64,000 bases of DNA from Scilla litardierei (Eukaryota; Streptophyta; Magnoliopsida; Asparagales; Asparagaceae), in NCBI GenBank assembly GCA_030789695.1, contig CM061135.1, positions 111,298,301-111,362,300 of the forward strand, written 5' to 3'. The notes beneath the pieces were generated by a model. It worked only from the letters and a program-made list of their open reading frames with translations, made no database searches and was not told where the DNA came from. The translations under genes were made by a program, and so were the position numbers. Below, in pieces: positions 1-14,035 of this stretch (positions are counted from its first letter, which is position 1; every line of letters begins with the position of its first letter).

Positions 1-1986
1 ACACCGAAGACGTGACCTTAGTGACAAAGGAAAGGGCGTATTCCTTCACGGCATTCTGGGCGGCCTTGGCAAGTTCCACTTCCTCCAGCTCACGAACCCG
101 ACCCTCGAGAGCGGCCACCTGCCGTTGATGATCAGATCGGATCCTCTCGATCTCTCTCGATCTCGCGTCAAGCTGAGATAGGAAGGCTCTCTCCCGCTCT
201 TCCGCCGCCTCAAGCAGGGCACTGAGTTCTCGGGCATCAGCCGTGATGAAAGGACCCGGATCGGCGACCGCCTCGGCCGCCGCATTAGGGGCCACGGTGA
301 GCGCGGCAATTCGCTCCTCGGCCTTGGACTTCTCGACCAAAGCTAAGGCTTTTTCCCAGTCCGACTTCTCCAAGGCAGAGGAAAGCTCGGCCACGCGAGA
401 TTCCAAGGACTTCACTAGTGCCTTGGACAAGTGATCGGCCTCCTCCTCGACTTCCCAGGCACCAGGAACGGGTGCCGCGTTCGCCTTGGAAAGAGCCACA
501 AATTTGCGCCTCATCGAGAGGCCAACGGAGGATAGCTGCACGAAAGAGGCGGGAGTAAGGCGAAGATAGCAGCAAAAGACTGGGTTAGGGAAGAAAATCC
601 ACCTGTTGGCCCGCCTGCACCACGAAAGCGGCCAGACGGTCACCGCTAACCCCGTCCAAAGCAGCTCGGTCTGAGGAGAGACTGCCATTCTCAGCGACCC
701 TCGCCGCCACACTGCAGCCGGAAAAGACCGACTCCCCCGCTCTAACGGGGAAGCGAAGACGGGGAAGATCCTCCTCTCCCGGAGGCAAGTCTGTAGGGGA
801 GGAGCGGAACGCACCAAGATACCGCTCATATATATCGGAAAGAGGGCCCGGCCGCGGATAGGAGGGGCCAGCCCATGGCCAAACCTCCTCGGCCGAGGAT
901 GACTGATCACAGCACTGGGGCAATGAGGCACTGACCTCCCTGACGGGGGTGCGGGTCCTCTTAGGGATGCCATGCTAGGAGGAAGAGGGGACTTTCCTCT
1001 TCAACTTCTCAACACCAGCCGTCGGACGATCAACACGTTGTTTCTTCCGGACCGCCAGCACATGATCTCCTCTCCGAGAGGCAGGATCCGGAACCCCAAC
1101 TTGATGAGGGAGGGCAGAAGGACTGGGGGGAAAACCACCTACACAGGAGAAAGTCATCAACAACCAACCCCACCGGCCGCAAAACGGTGGCCACCGAACA
1201 CTACCTTCGGAGCAGCGAAGGGTAGCAAGATTCACCAGATGGCCACGTGGTCTTCCACAGGTTGGGGTCGGAAAAGAGAACGGAGACTTTTCGATCGCCC
1301 GGGGGGGATAGACAACAGAGCCTCCACGCTCTCGAGTTCAGCCGCAATCGGGTCACCCAGCTCCAGAGCCAGCATCACATCGGCGCTCCAGTAAGTCGGG
1401 AAATCCATGTCCGACGGGCCGACGACGAAGAGGTACTCCCCCTTCCAGAGCTTGATAGAGCTCGGCAACCCCAGAATCAGGCTCTTCAAGGGCCGAGCGC
1501 TGATGTAAATCCAGGCCCCATACTGGTGGCGGCTCAGCCGATAGAACTGGGAGAAGAGTCGGGGAGAGGGGACCACCCCCTTCTGAAGGCAAAGCACGGC
1601 AAACCCGATGACGAGCCCGATCGCATTGGGGCAGAACTGGCATAAGGCCACGCGATGAGCGCACAGAAACTCAACAACGAAAGGATGAAGGGGGAACCGA
1701 AGCCCGAACCGAAAGCACACCTCGTACACCCCGACCGTCTTCGGACCCGGAAAACAAGTCCGCTCGTTAGGCTCAGGGGCCCGGATATAGTAGGGGGTAG
1801 AAGATAACTGTCACGCAGCTCTCCGGCGGAGGTGGCACAAAAGGAAGAAGGACATCCCAGAACCTCCGGAGGAACCACTGAGGGGTCATTCTCCTGACAA
1901 CCAACCGTCGAGCCGGGGCTATCAGATGAGTCAAGGCGGACTGCATCCTCTGGACAACCCGGGCCGGGGGCAGGAGAAGACGACAT
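1..1986 (-). pseudogene. Tat-type retrotransposon antisense extra ORF (Transposase_28-like), degraded
   Basis: The minus strand holds a broken coding region that I place in the 'putative gypsy type transposon' (Transposase_28) family. These proteins are encoded antisense to gag-pol near the 3' end of Tat-lineage Ty3/gypsy elements, and their function is unknown. The start chosen is the ATG at 1986 (MSSSPAPG). The family core is seen at about 1235-1745, with the motifs GLRFPLHPFVVEFL, FCPNAIGLVIGFAVLC and FSQFYRLSRHQYGAWIYISAR. It is out of frame with the N-terminal block; the shift lies near 1780-1790. Downstream blocks at 975-1140, 600-960 and 1-550 are consistent with exons separated by short introns, for example a TGTGTAG acceptor near 1141 and a GTGCAG acceptor near 550. 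The last block (1-540) is an Ala/Glu/Lys-rich coiled coil that continues past the window edge. A stop near 975 and the frameshift argue for a pseudogene. Confidence 0.7.
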
Positions 1987-2331
1987 GACAAGGAGCGGTC
2001 GATCCACAGCAGAAAATAACTGGAGCAGTATTAGGAAAAAGGAGATGCGAAAGGAAAATCTGGCCGAGAGAGTTCTACGGATGTCGGCGCTTCTTCCCTG
2101 GTGCCCTTTGGATGAACCAACACACGGTGGAGATGAATGCAAGGGGCACGTGGCGACATCAAAACGACGGCGATGCTTCGAAAACCGCACCAACAGAAGT
2201 TCAAACGGAGCAGCAATAATGACATTCATTTAATGACGGGGCCTCGACTGACGCATCCATCGGGTCACGAAAGAGTCACATCACCCGAATCGAACCGACG
2301 GAAGCCGAACGGTCCGGGCGATGGGGGAAAT

Positions 2332-3201
2332 TGTTACGACTAATGTCAGCGAGCCCAAAGCACAACGGCCCACTACCCAATCTCAAAGGAGAAGCCCGCT
2401 AGGGAAGACGGGCCCTCCCAAAAGAAGGCCCACGGACGGAGCGGAAGGCCCAACCACCTCGCCCTCGGGTACACCCGACCGGCCCCCATACGACCGGATT
2501 AACCGCCCCCCTGAATCCGCGATCCCATGATGGCCATTAACGACCCGTTAATGGGCCACCTCACCACGTCGCACGAATGGGAGGAGGCGGAGGCGGATCG
2601 TGGGGACGTGAGAGGAGGCAGGACGTGGGGGCAATCAGGAAGAACCCTATAAGGGGAAGGCCAGGATGACGAAGCAGGGGAGGAAACTCAGGTAACCCAC
2701 ACAGAGGTACTCCATCAACGACCTAGGCTTTCGCCACTCCATTTCCTCCCTCCCCCAATACTCGCGCCGCCTGGGTTGACGTTCCGGCTTCTTCACAAGC
2801 CGGATCTCCCCCGCCGAGTATCCTTTCAGATCCTGATCTGACTTAGGCATCGGAGGGGCTTTGGCCAGAACCTAGGTCTGGCCTCCCTGACGAGTTTCTT
2901 CATCTGTCCAGGAAGAAGACATCCAAGACGCAGAGGCTACCCCTCGGCGTCGGTCGGCCATCACCGACGCAGTCGCCAGGAGGACGACTGATCAAACGCC
3001 GACTCAATCACAAGGCGCCAAGGCTACCCCTCGACGCGGATACGACCGAGGCCGAGCCCGACCCGACCGAGGCCGAGCGCAACTCACCGAGCCAAGGCTT
3101 CCCCTCAGCTCTCCCACACCGAGTACAAGCGGACTCGGCGAACTCAAGGGACCCCCAAACCGGGCCCTTGACCACGTTGACCACACATCTGGCGGTCAAC
3201 A
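2332..3201 (+). repeat. Tat-type Ty3/gypsy LTR (probably the 3' LTR)
   Basis: A purine tract (ATGGGGGAAAT, 2321-2331) is followed directly by TGTTACGAC, and the GC-rich block ends with GGTCAACA at 3201, giving TGTT...AACA termini. A TATA-like TATAAGG lies at 2649-2655. The base composition changes sharply at 3202, where AT-rich DNA begins, and no primer-binding site follows. That fits a 3' LTR of an element oriented on the plus strand, whose antisense extra ORF is the preceding feature. The first bases after the LTR are AGCAG; the matching target-site copy would lie outside the window. Confidence 0.6.
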
Positions 3202-6200
3202 AGCAGTGGTGAGAAAACAAAAGTGAAGAGCGTTAGAAATAGTTTTTTCATAAAATTGAATCTTTTTTTATTGCTTATTAGCTATTGAAGAAAGTGGTTA
3301 AAACAAGCTGAAAAATTGTGTGATGTAGCTTCTGCCAAGTGACTGGAAATTCTTTTCAATATATATTTCTCTTAATGCAGATTTTTCCTATTACTTTGTG
3401 TCTCAGGTATATTGATACGCACTTGAATTTATCCTTTGTTATTTATTGGGTGAAATAACTATGTCACAGTGACTTAAAACTCGAGAATACTTTGTTGATG
3501 GAAGTACTGCTCTGCGACTGAATATATGTGATTTTAGGTATTCCAATGTACATGGTACATAAATGTAACTGATAATTCATATCACACACTGATGTAGTGC
3601 TATTGTAGTTAAATTTCAGAAAACAATTAATCAATACCAATTTCTTATTCCCATTAGTTATAAGAGTTGTAACACATAATTATTCTATAAATATCATGAT
3701 GTTCCTCAAGAAATATAATGCTAGCATGCACAAACTTTTTCAGGTTTATTATATTGTTTGATAGCAAGCTTATTATACTCTGTAATTTGTAATCAGAATT
3801 TTTGCTTCATTATTTAAACAAATTGTTAGCAAAAACTATATTTGTTATTAATATTATGACTAGAATCAATTACAAATAGGTTACATATGAGAGCGGGATA
3901 ATTGAAATCCTAAAACCCCTGATTAATCAAGTTAGTCATCATATTCATCATTTCCTTATCATTGCAATAGAGATTTGTCACAATTACTCCTTCAAATCTA
4001 TACAATTTTGAATTTTGTCGTTGCGTATAAGGAATACGTATTCTCTATTTTTCCATGTACATATTCATCTACCATTTTCAGTACATTGTTTAAACACTAA
4101 GGATCCTGATATTCGTTTCATGTATACAACACTTCTTTACAGTAAAAACAGATTGCATGATATAAATTTGGTTCTCTAGATGAAATACTTTCTCAAACCC
4201 TTCGTTGTTAATTTCAATTTTATGGACCAGAGGGTGTTTTTTTCCTTATGAAAGTCAATCAAAGATGGAGAATTGAAGCTCAATTTTGGAGGTAACACTA
4301 CAATCATTTTTCTTTTTTCCCATTAAATTTGGAGGTAACACTACAATCTCCATGGATGTTGTTATTTGTAGTGCAAACTTTTCTTATTTTGTAGTTACAG
4401 AACTCACCATCTCAAAATATATTTTGATTGTTACCTCTAAAATCATTAAATTTTGTGATGAATTCTATTAAATTGTGATGAGTTTAGCTACAAATAAGCC
4501 TCTCTCTTGATGTTGATAATGTTATGGCTTATTGGAGATAATCAAGTGTTTTATTAGAGATATATTTTAATAAAATATTCAAAGCCAGAGAATTGAAGCT
4601 CAAATTGGAGGTAACACAACAATATTTTTTCTTTTTCCCATTAAATTTCAACAATAATTTGTTGTAACAATTTGCTTTAAATTTGCATATGTTTCTATTG
4701 GAGATAGTTGGTTCTCACCTGAAATTTTTGAGGTGAGTTTTGTAACTTTTCTTTTGACTATTAATTACAGAAAGTTTCAAAACTCATTTAGAAGTTACTA
4801 AACCTTATCTTATGATGACCCTGCATGTTTGTGTTGGTGGTGCATGCATCCATACTGGTAGGTACATGAGGCTTATGTACATTATATGAAATCTCATACA
4901 TGCACTGGGATTGACCTCAGAAGTTTAAACATGGACCTGTAAGAAATTTCATAATGCATTCTGAATGAAAATATATAGCCAAAAGAGTTCCAGTAAATGG
5001 GTTCTTAGATCTTCTTATATGTTGGAGTCATATTACTTGCTTAAAGAAAGATTTTGCATTATAAAAATCTTGGGGGGGAGGCTGGAAAGTTTACATATGT
5101 TGGACATGAGGAATATACACCATAATTTCATTAAAAATTTAGATCCATCAACCTAGATATAGTTTTACAACTTTTAAATGTCAACGAATATCAGCTACAA
5201 TTGTAGTTTCATATTGAACCATGAACAACTGCTTGATATCTAAAAGTTCATGTTCTCAAGTTCTTAAGTAGTAAAACAGTGCGGTTTATTGCTGAATTTT
5301 TTGTTTCTATGTTGTAAAACCAAAATTGAACCACAATATAAACAGTTGTGTATTGACCCACAATTGAACCACAATTTTAGATTGAACCATGAACAAATTT
5401 TAGTTGTAACCAAGTTCTCACCTTTTAGATGTCAACGAATATCATCTACAATTTATTAGTTTTTTTGCTGAATTTTTTGTAAGAAAGTTTGTATTTTGGT
5501 GTATGTGTATCTATTATTATTGTCTAATTTTTGATTGATTGATTTTGATAATTTTAGGTGTTCATCAATGTGGAATTTATATTTGATTGGTTTGTTCTTG
5601 CTCGATTGGTTTTGGTAATTGTAACAACTTGAATCATTGTTCAGCTTGAACCAGGGAGATGGAAGGCAATGCAATCTTCATCACCATCTAGCTTGCAGTT
5701 TGCAAATGTGAAGGTACAGAATGTGAAGGAAATAGTACGAATTGGGGTTTCACAGGGAATCATATTTGGGTTTTAGGGGCAACCGGATATACAAGAGTTG
5801 AGGTAGATTCATGTTTGTATTGACATTTTAATGACATGCCATTTGATCTTTTTTCACATTGCAGATAGTCTGGCTCCTTTCAACATGTTTCTTTATTACT
5901 TTGATGACTGCTGATAGGAAATCCAGTGCATTGGACCAGTATTCCCTCATTAGAGTTTATGAATAAATTTCGGGGAGAAGTTTGTAATTTGGGGGAACTT
6001 TGTATTTTGGGTGAACCTTTTGGAGGAAAACAAATGGTTTCGATGCTATTATTGCAATTTAGTCAAGAGAAAAAAAGACCAGTCCCAAGATGGACCAATT
6101 CAATTACAAAATGACAGCGATATCAGATAATTAGTAGTTACATTTACGTTGATGGCTTTATGAATGGTTGTTGGATTCTTCTTGCAAGGAAAATGGGAAA

Positions 6201-6858
6201 ATGAATTTCGATAAATATGTTCACATGAGCACTTTGCCTTTCAATTGTAATCTTAGTGTTAGTCTATAATTTGGGAATTATGAGTCCAAAAGTTTGTATA
6301 TTTTAGCAGCAAAATCTAACAAGTTAATGGCATTCATTACAGGAAGAAAGAAACAAAATCTAACAAGTTACTGACATTCATTATATGAAGAAAGAAACAG
6401 TGAAACCTAAAAATTCCACATCAAGCAGGGTTCTTTAGGATTCTTATGGTTCAAAGATTTCCACATGTTAACAGCGTCTCACAGAACATAGAAGCTCTAG
6501 CATTATACCAGAACACAAGCAAGCCTAAATAAGCACCCATCATTCTCTATCAAGGCTTAAAATTTGTCTAAACAATGGTGGGAAGAAGAACTATATTTAT
6601 CTATAATTATGGGACGGCTAAATATTGGGGTGACTAAAATTTTTTAGGAAACTAAGGAACTAAATTCTCTGGAGGAACTAAATTTTGGGGTAAACAAATT
6701 TTTTTGGATGGAACTAAATTTTAGGAGAACTAAGACTTTGAGGGGGGCTAAAAATTATTGCGCTTTAATTATTGGTATTCGTTTAAAATTAAGGGGTCCA
6801 AGATTTTAAAGGGGGTATTTTAAATAAACCGTGCCCTTGGGGCACGGGTTATGACTAG
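3202..6858 (+). mobile_element. Helitron-like element H1, 3' end clear, 5' end not found
   Basis: The right end is a typical plant Helitron 3' terminus: a GC hairpin (CCGTGCCC, loop, GGGCACGG at about 6829-6847), a 7-8 nt spacer, then CTAG at 6855-6858 followed by T. I could not find a 5' TC terminus, so the left limit is only the edge of the Tat LTR and the real element may be shorter. The interior is AT-rich and non-coding, with decayed direct repeats: a block at about 4268-4340 recurs at 4588-4650, one at about 5177 recurs at 5427, and a tandem pair of about 47 bp lies at 6310-6400. A short open stretch at about 5647-5776 (LEPGRWKAMQSS...) could be a captured exon that I do not recognise. 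Confidence 0.5.
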
Positions 6859-7112
6859 TATATATATATTCTACCGGGGATTATTGTGGACGGGATTTAA
6901 CACTCAGGGGATTTGGATATAATGTTATATGCGTGTATTTTGAGATGTTTCCTGGTTCCTTCCATAGTGTCTGGTCCGATGGTGGAGAGTGACAACGCAT
7001 GTGTCCTATCCTCTCCCCATTGAGCCTAGAGCACTTTGGAACACCAGTCTGTATTTTTTTCTGTACATTTTTAATATAGATACTAACTTACCCTTCAATA
7101 TATATATATATA
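6859..7112. other. Spacer between two converging Helitron 3' ends
   Basis: About 254 bp bounded by short TA tracts on both sides. It lies between the 3' terminus of H1 (plus) and that of H2 (minus). I see no gene or known element in it. Confidence 0.5.
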
Positions 7113-10100
7113 CTAGTATATGACCTGTGCCCATAGGGCACGGTTCATTTAAGATATTTTCCCCTTATAATCTGGGATCCCCCGATTTTTAACGAAATGC
7201 AATAATTAAAGCACAATAAGTATATTTATTTTTGCAAAGAATTTAGTTACCCCAAAATTTATTCCCAAAAAATTTAGTTCCCTCATAAATTTTAGTTCAC
7301 ACAAATTTAATTCCCTCCCGACTTAACACGTGTTCTAAGGGCATGATTCATTTAAAGTATTCCCTCCCTCAAAATCATGGATCGCCTAATTTTAATTATG
7401 GTGCAATAATTGTTATTTAGGATGCCTAGCTATACACTGTCCAAACAATTACATGTGTATAACATTGCTCACAATAATTATTCAAACAGTTCATTCAAAT
7501 GTATGTCATGTAGCATATTTAAATAAGCAGATTTTGCATATTTCTACATGACATACCTCCGTAAATGAACAGTCATCTTGTTGGTCATTGGAGTCTGAAC
7601 TTCTTGGAGACCATATTAAAATGATTCGATCATGCCTCTGAACTTGGTTATCGTATCTCATAATACAGCCAGCTCTCTGCATCCTCTATGTCCATGCATC
7701 ACTCCTCCAATTTAAAGGAAAATCAGTATCATACGCTAGATTTGCATCTAAATTTCAAAAAAAATATAGGAATTCACCTCTGATACAGATAAAGCAGGTG
7801 TGTAACATTGATTCAACCTACAAAAAAATATAGCTAAGATATAAGTAGCAAAAAATAAAATAAGAAAATTGAGACTTGACTTCCATTTTCAGAATAAACC
7901 AGTTATTTCCAACAAATTTTGGTATTTAAAAAAACTACATGACAGGCCCTAATAAGAAATTTAACTCTGCTACAATATCATAAACTAATTCAATGAAAGA
8001 TAAACTTAATGTGCTGTTTGACAACCCACTTCTCTAAACTGGAGTTCCATTACTGTGTTGTAATTGTAGAATTTTGGTCTGATTAGAGTTCCATAAAGTA
8101 CAGTCTACATGATTGAACGGATCCACAGACTTGAGGTTCATAAAGTACAGTTCTAACTTGGAAATGACATCCAAATAGATCTATTTTGATTTTCCCATAG
8201 TTAGGCTAGTTAATAGTTTGAATTGGGTTTGGCATATATTAACCTTATTCCCAAAAGGGGAATACAACGGAAGGTAACAAATAATACGATATCATCATGC
8301 TATAATGGACAAAAGATTTCAGCATTGACATTACCTACCAGAATTTAAGAATAAATATATGTGTGTGTGCACAATTGGAAGTATGTCTCAAAGCTGTATA
8401 ACAGTATTTTTTGATGCATATGATACCTGAAATTGATTATTTATGTTGGCTTCATTCCTCTACTTGTCTCGTAGAAATATATCAAGAGCTCCCCCTAACA
8501 CGTCACAATAATGAATATTTAAAAAATATGTTAAATTTGTCAACTTCACATCAATTAATTGCATTTTGAGAAAATTATATTTAAACCACCAGTCAAAATA
8601 CAAACACAGTTCCTTGTTAGGTGGAAGTTTGTTTTAAGAAAATCAACTCATAAATGGAGAAAATAGCATCAGATTAAAATGATCATACAAAAAACAAAAG
8701 CCAACACATTAACTAATAATACCATCATCACCATCTCCGTTAAGCTTATACAAAATTCAATCATTTCCAATTTTTGGTGATTGTGTTCATACAGAAGCTC
8801 TGTATCTTAAAATCAATGCATGCCTTAACCCAACCACCTAAATATTACCAATAAGTTTAGTATAGCAACACAAAAATATGTAAAGCAACTCAAGTTAGGA
8901 TGCTGTGATTTTGTTCTTACCAAACACTCCCATACTGAAAATTTCAAGTACCTAACAAACTGGGCACCATATGAACCACTTAAGTGATTAAACCCCCTTT
9001 TTTCTTGCATTTCCACAATTTTAATGGACTTGATCAAATTGAAAATTATGAAGTAAAATCAAGGATTTCTTATTTAGCAATTTCAGTATCAACTCCATTA
9101 AACCATCATCAACTTTAGTAGCAACGTCAGAATCTCAGCAAATTCATATGAATACATATTTACATCCACACATCAAAATTCGAGCCCTGCCTTCATTTCA
9201 CATATGAATAAACACATGATATTCCATCTTCGTGCTCAAATAATGCATGTAATGTATATGGTCTGTATACATAGGATTTCAAATAATGCAATTAAAAAAA
9301 TATTGATATGCAAAAGGGGTCTACAACCTAGGGATTATCATCGATACATGTTCTGCTAGTTGTACTTCTAAATTTCATCACAATAACAATATTGTATGTG
9401 ATTGTGTTCTTACAGAAGTGTAAATACCGCAACAATAAAATAGATGTCGGCACGTCAATGGGAGCCATGGGATAAACAATTAAAACTGTAAAGGTGAAAA
9501 GCATTGACCTTAGGCCTTTCTTAATACGTATAGCTATGAATAAGAACACACATGGAGAATTTTAAAAAAATGATATTTAGTTTCCTGAATGCAAAGTCCA
9601 TACCTGGAAATTTAGTAAATGAATTCAAGTGAAATGAATGTAAAACTAACATAACTGAAGAAGTAGGCAAGCAAATATAGAGAGGTCCATCTTCCATGAG
9701 TACCAAATTGAGGGCAAAAGTTACATCCAGACATATGATATTCCAAATGAAGAAGAAGGAAGACAACTACATAAGCAACCAGAGTATGCAGTACTGACTT
9801 AATTTAGCCACTGAGAAATATCTATTATCTAAGTGTACCCAAGTCGAAGCTCTAAATCCAAACCCTCTTTTACATTCTCATCCATGCCTATCTTCAAATC
9901 AAGCGACACTGCTTCTTCAACATAGATATTAAAACAAATATGTACACAGATACCTCTCCCTCCTCTGCTTCTTCACCATGCACAGAAAAAATTCTGATGC
10001 ATTCCCCTATAATTATGATAAATTTATCTCTGCCTTTGACATGGTACATGAATTTCCTGAAGCAATATCTGATATGTTCACAGTGGAGAAACAATGCCTT

Positions 10101-11836
10101 TGATTTGGTTGGATTGCCATATATATGTTTTTTTCCTCTGTGGACCTAACGTGCGCACACACAAAATATATACATATGAATATACCTCTCAACGTAGGTC
10201 CACCGGAGTATGTTTTGCTACCAGCCTTAAACTTGGCAACATTTCTTTTCAAGGATAAACCCCCAACCAAGTAAAAGGGCTGTCAACTAAATTATCTGTC
10301 AAATCTTTGATGCATCAAAATTTTTTTAGTCAGGTATAGTTTTGGCGTTAAAACACCTACATATGTGTTGTATTCAATGTAAAAGAAGTCCGACTAAAAC
10401 AGTAGCCATGCATTTGAAATGATCTCCCTATCGACTAATCCACTGTATTATTATTGAATACTAAAAGGTTAATGAATGGTACACAGTACTACCTATTCAT
10501 TCTAATAATGTAAACGAAATGTTATAAAAAGTAATTAAGCCCCATACAAATACCGTACTTAATAGGACTTTTCTGATTTAAAAAAGTATCTGGGAACTCA
10601 ACAAAACAAATTATAAGCACAATTATAATTCAAAAATCGCAAAATATATACATTTGAATATACCTCTCAACGTAGGTTGGCCGGCTAGGTTGGAATGTAA
10701 ATTGATAATGTGGATAATCCTTTTCCAAAGACGACTAGATTGGCATGTAAAGTAAAGAGGGTAAAGATATGGACATTAACATGTTAACAATGATATGTAT
10801 GAAACCTGTCAAGTGATATCATTCTGTACATCCAACGTCATAAATTAATAAACCAAATATGATCTAACAAATACTAATTAACAAACTGTTATGATTACCG
10901 CAGCAAAATATTTACTGCATAAACTATTAGGGAAGAGTCAGTGAGAATCAAGGCAAAATGATTATTGATAAAATCTTTGTAGGATGCTTGATACTTTCCT
11001 CGCATCTTGCAGCTTGAATATGATGTTGTTGTCAGAGCTCTTTTGGTTCAAAGATGTGAAATTTTTTTGGTTTGCATAATTGGTCTGGTTCATGCTTAGC
11101 TTCAGCCACATGGTATATAATACAAAGCTAATTACATAATCAATGAGGTTAGCTAGATCTCGTTGTCTGCCAACTAACTTCCATCACATTTTACAGCAAA
11201 TTCATCAAACTTTATGGCGTGTCGTTTCCAAATCACAAATTCAAGAAACTTGTCATCAACAAATAAGCGTGTCTAGATTAAGTAGGAAAAATTCAAAAGG
11301 GTTTGACCATGGTATGAATGGGGTTGACTATCAGCATCCAGTGTCCACATAAACCAATTCCAACACTGCAGATGATATGAATAATCAATCTATGATATTC
11401 ATAATTTTATTCATATGAAATTAGAACAAAGATTCAATTTTTGACATAAATCCATACACATATTCTATTTTTAACATAAATCCATACCTTCTTGATGCAT
11501 CCCGCATCCTGGTTCGAGATGCCATCAAAAAGCAAAACAAAGATTCAATTTTTAAACTGACCCAAATCCTTCCATACATCCCGATCCTTCCAACCGACCC
11601 GAATCCTTCCCCTATTTATAAAGCCTAACAAAGCAAAATGATTCCAACCGAACTGATCAAACCAACAAATTTTACCAAAAATCTTACCCTGCGAGGTAAA
11701 ATCAAGAGCTCGTACCTGTGAGATTTATTGCACGAATCGAATAAGAATAAATCTCTGGATCGATTCTGAGGGCGAGAGTGAGATTCAGAGAAGGAGATGA
11801 AAGAGGAGCCTAAGAGAAGTTTGACAGGCTCTGGAT

Positions 11837-12640
11837 CCAATTCCATTTCATACATCAATAAATATGCAAGCTCATGTTTGAGTGGAATTTTGACAGGAAG
11901 GCTCATGTTGCATAATTTTGTTGTATGAAAACTTCCATTTCCTGTAAAATTTTGATGTATGAAAACTTCCATTTTCTATAAAATTTCAAATTCAAATATG
12001 CTAAATTTCATATTGAATCATATTCCAATTCCATTTCATACATCAGTAAATATGCAAGCTCATGTTTGAGTGGAATTTTGACAGAAAGGCTCATGTTGCA
12101 TAAATTTGATGTATGAAAATTTTTGACAGTAAATATGCAAACTTCCATTTCCTGTAAAAGTTTGATGTATGAAAATTTTTGTAAACTCCCATTTTACAGA
12201 ACCAAACAGTTCATGCAAATTTTGAAATGCTTCCATTTTACAGAACTTAACTTCCAATTTCCTGTATAGCTTTAACCAAAATTTTGATGTATGAAAACTT
12301 CCATTTCCTGTATAATTTTGATGTATGAAAACTTCCATTTCCTGTAAAATTTCAAATTCAAATATGCTAAATTTCATATTGAATCATATTCCAATTCCAT
12401 TTCATACATCAGTAAATATGCAAGGTCATGTTTGAGTGGAATTTTGATAGGAAGGCTCATGTTGCATAATTTTGTTGTATGAAAATTTTTGACAGTAAAC
12501 ATGCAAACTTCCATTTCCTGTAAAATTTTGATGTATGAAAATTTTTGTAAACTGCCATTTTACAGAAACAAACAGTTCATGCAAATTTTGAAATGCTTCC
12601 ATTTTACAGAACCAAACTTGTTTATGCTTCCATTTTTATA
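11837..12640. repeat. Complex tandem repeat inside H2
   Basis: A unit beginning CCAATTCCATTTCATACATC starts at 11837, 12024 and 12391, that is at spacings of 187 and 367 bp. Within and between these units a shorter phrase (GATGTATGAAAACTTCCATT, TTCCTGTAAAATTT) recurs many times. The larger period is close to twice the smaller, which suggests stepwise duplication. Confidence 0.8.
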
Positions 12641-13284
12641 AAAATTTTAAATTGACTGTAACATGACTGTAAACTTGATATGAATTTCCATCTGAATATT
12701 GAGGCAGAAATTGAAATTGAAACAAAAATTGAATATTTTACATCAACCCTGGGCTTGCAACAGAACAATATTGATATCGAAGGGACATTGGAGATTGGCA
12801 TGGGTATGTTAAAGCTTAGATTCTGCATTTTATTTCTTTTAGCGTGTTTCATTGGTATTCCGTACTCCACATAAAAATAACACAACTAAATAGATGCATA
12901 CAACTCAAATTTGATGCAAAAAAAAAAACAAACTGCCCAAAGTCCAAGACCATTTTTAAAGAAAAAAAACAAAACAAAATCAAATTATGTATTCCATTCC
13001 CATAGGAATCCAACCCCTATGGAAATTTTCAAAGAAGAATATTTGAGGCTTTGAGATGATCTTTGAGGAATATAAGCAAACATCTCATGTGCACTCATGT
13101 AACAAAGCTAAGCAGAAAAATAGAGCATACCAAAGAGTTGCCTTTGCTGATTCTGCCCACCGTACAAACTCCCCAAAGAGCATACCAAAGAGTTACCTTT
13201 TTTCATTGCGATATAAATGACAGAACAATTCTCCCAAGTGCTTCTTTTCTTTAAGGAGTAACCATAATTACTTGAAAAAAGGTT

Positions 13285-13520
13285 GTACCTTCGGGACAGG
13301 GAGAGTGTAGACTACGGTGACGTTGGCGGGGATGAAGAGCAAGGAGAGTGACATCCTGAAGAGGGCTGCCCAACATACGGCTATTAATGTCGCCAGCAGC
13401 TGATGCTAAGGGATGCAGGCGACAGTGATCCCATGCTTCCCAATTCCTCCATCCCTTAATACCCCAATATTTGACAGAGAGAAGTTGATGAGGGCCTTCT
13501 GAAATCCAGCTGTGTTACAC
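13285..13520 (-). other. Exon-like patch in H2, unidentified
   Basis: Less AT-rich than its surroundings. On the minus strand it reads in short open pieces, one of them hydrophobic (ATLIAVCWAALFRMSLSLLF) as in a membrane segment, but with a stop upstream. It could be a captured host exon; I cannot assign a family. The neighbouring 13580-13790 stretch is also GC-richer, with a repeated GAGAGCTCAGGGATCAAC phrase, and may belong to the same capture. Confidence 0.25.
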
Positions 13521-14035
13521 ATCCCAAAAGAAGCATGACATCAAACTAAAATTACATACAAATCAAGAACCATACCTTGAGCATCAGCCCCATGACGACA
13601 TTCGCTGTCCATGAGAGCTCAGGGATCAACAACTTCTCCAATTCTCCCAATTTCTCTCAGGGATCGGCGAGAGCCCCACGGCGAGAGCTCAGGGATCAAC
13701 GACATTTCTTGCAGTCAGCGGGTGGGGTTTTGGGAGCAGGGATCCAAGAGCGAGAGAGCTAGAGAGAGGTCCCCAGTTAAGGGCAGCTGAGAATGCCTTC
13801 CCCTAAAGTCTTCTTATGAAACACAAATTTCAAAAATTTTAAGTTTTCAATCAAAATTTCAATTTTCAAATTTCCCTCCAAGCTTTCAAACTCAATTTCT
13901 CTTCACTTATCCAATTTCTCTTATCTTATCCAATTTCTCTTAATAACATCCCTCATTTATACACAATTTCTCAACTCTTATCCAAAAACTCTTATCCAAT
14001 TTCTCTTGATAACATCCCTGTTTTAGATATAATAT

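Noticed and set aside
3202..6800. A clear 5' end for H1
   Set aside because: TCTATTATTATTG near 5516 resembles a Helitron start, but has no TA tract before it and no match to the other 5' ends.
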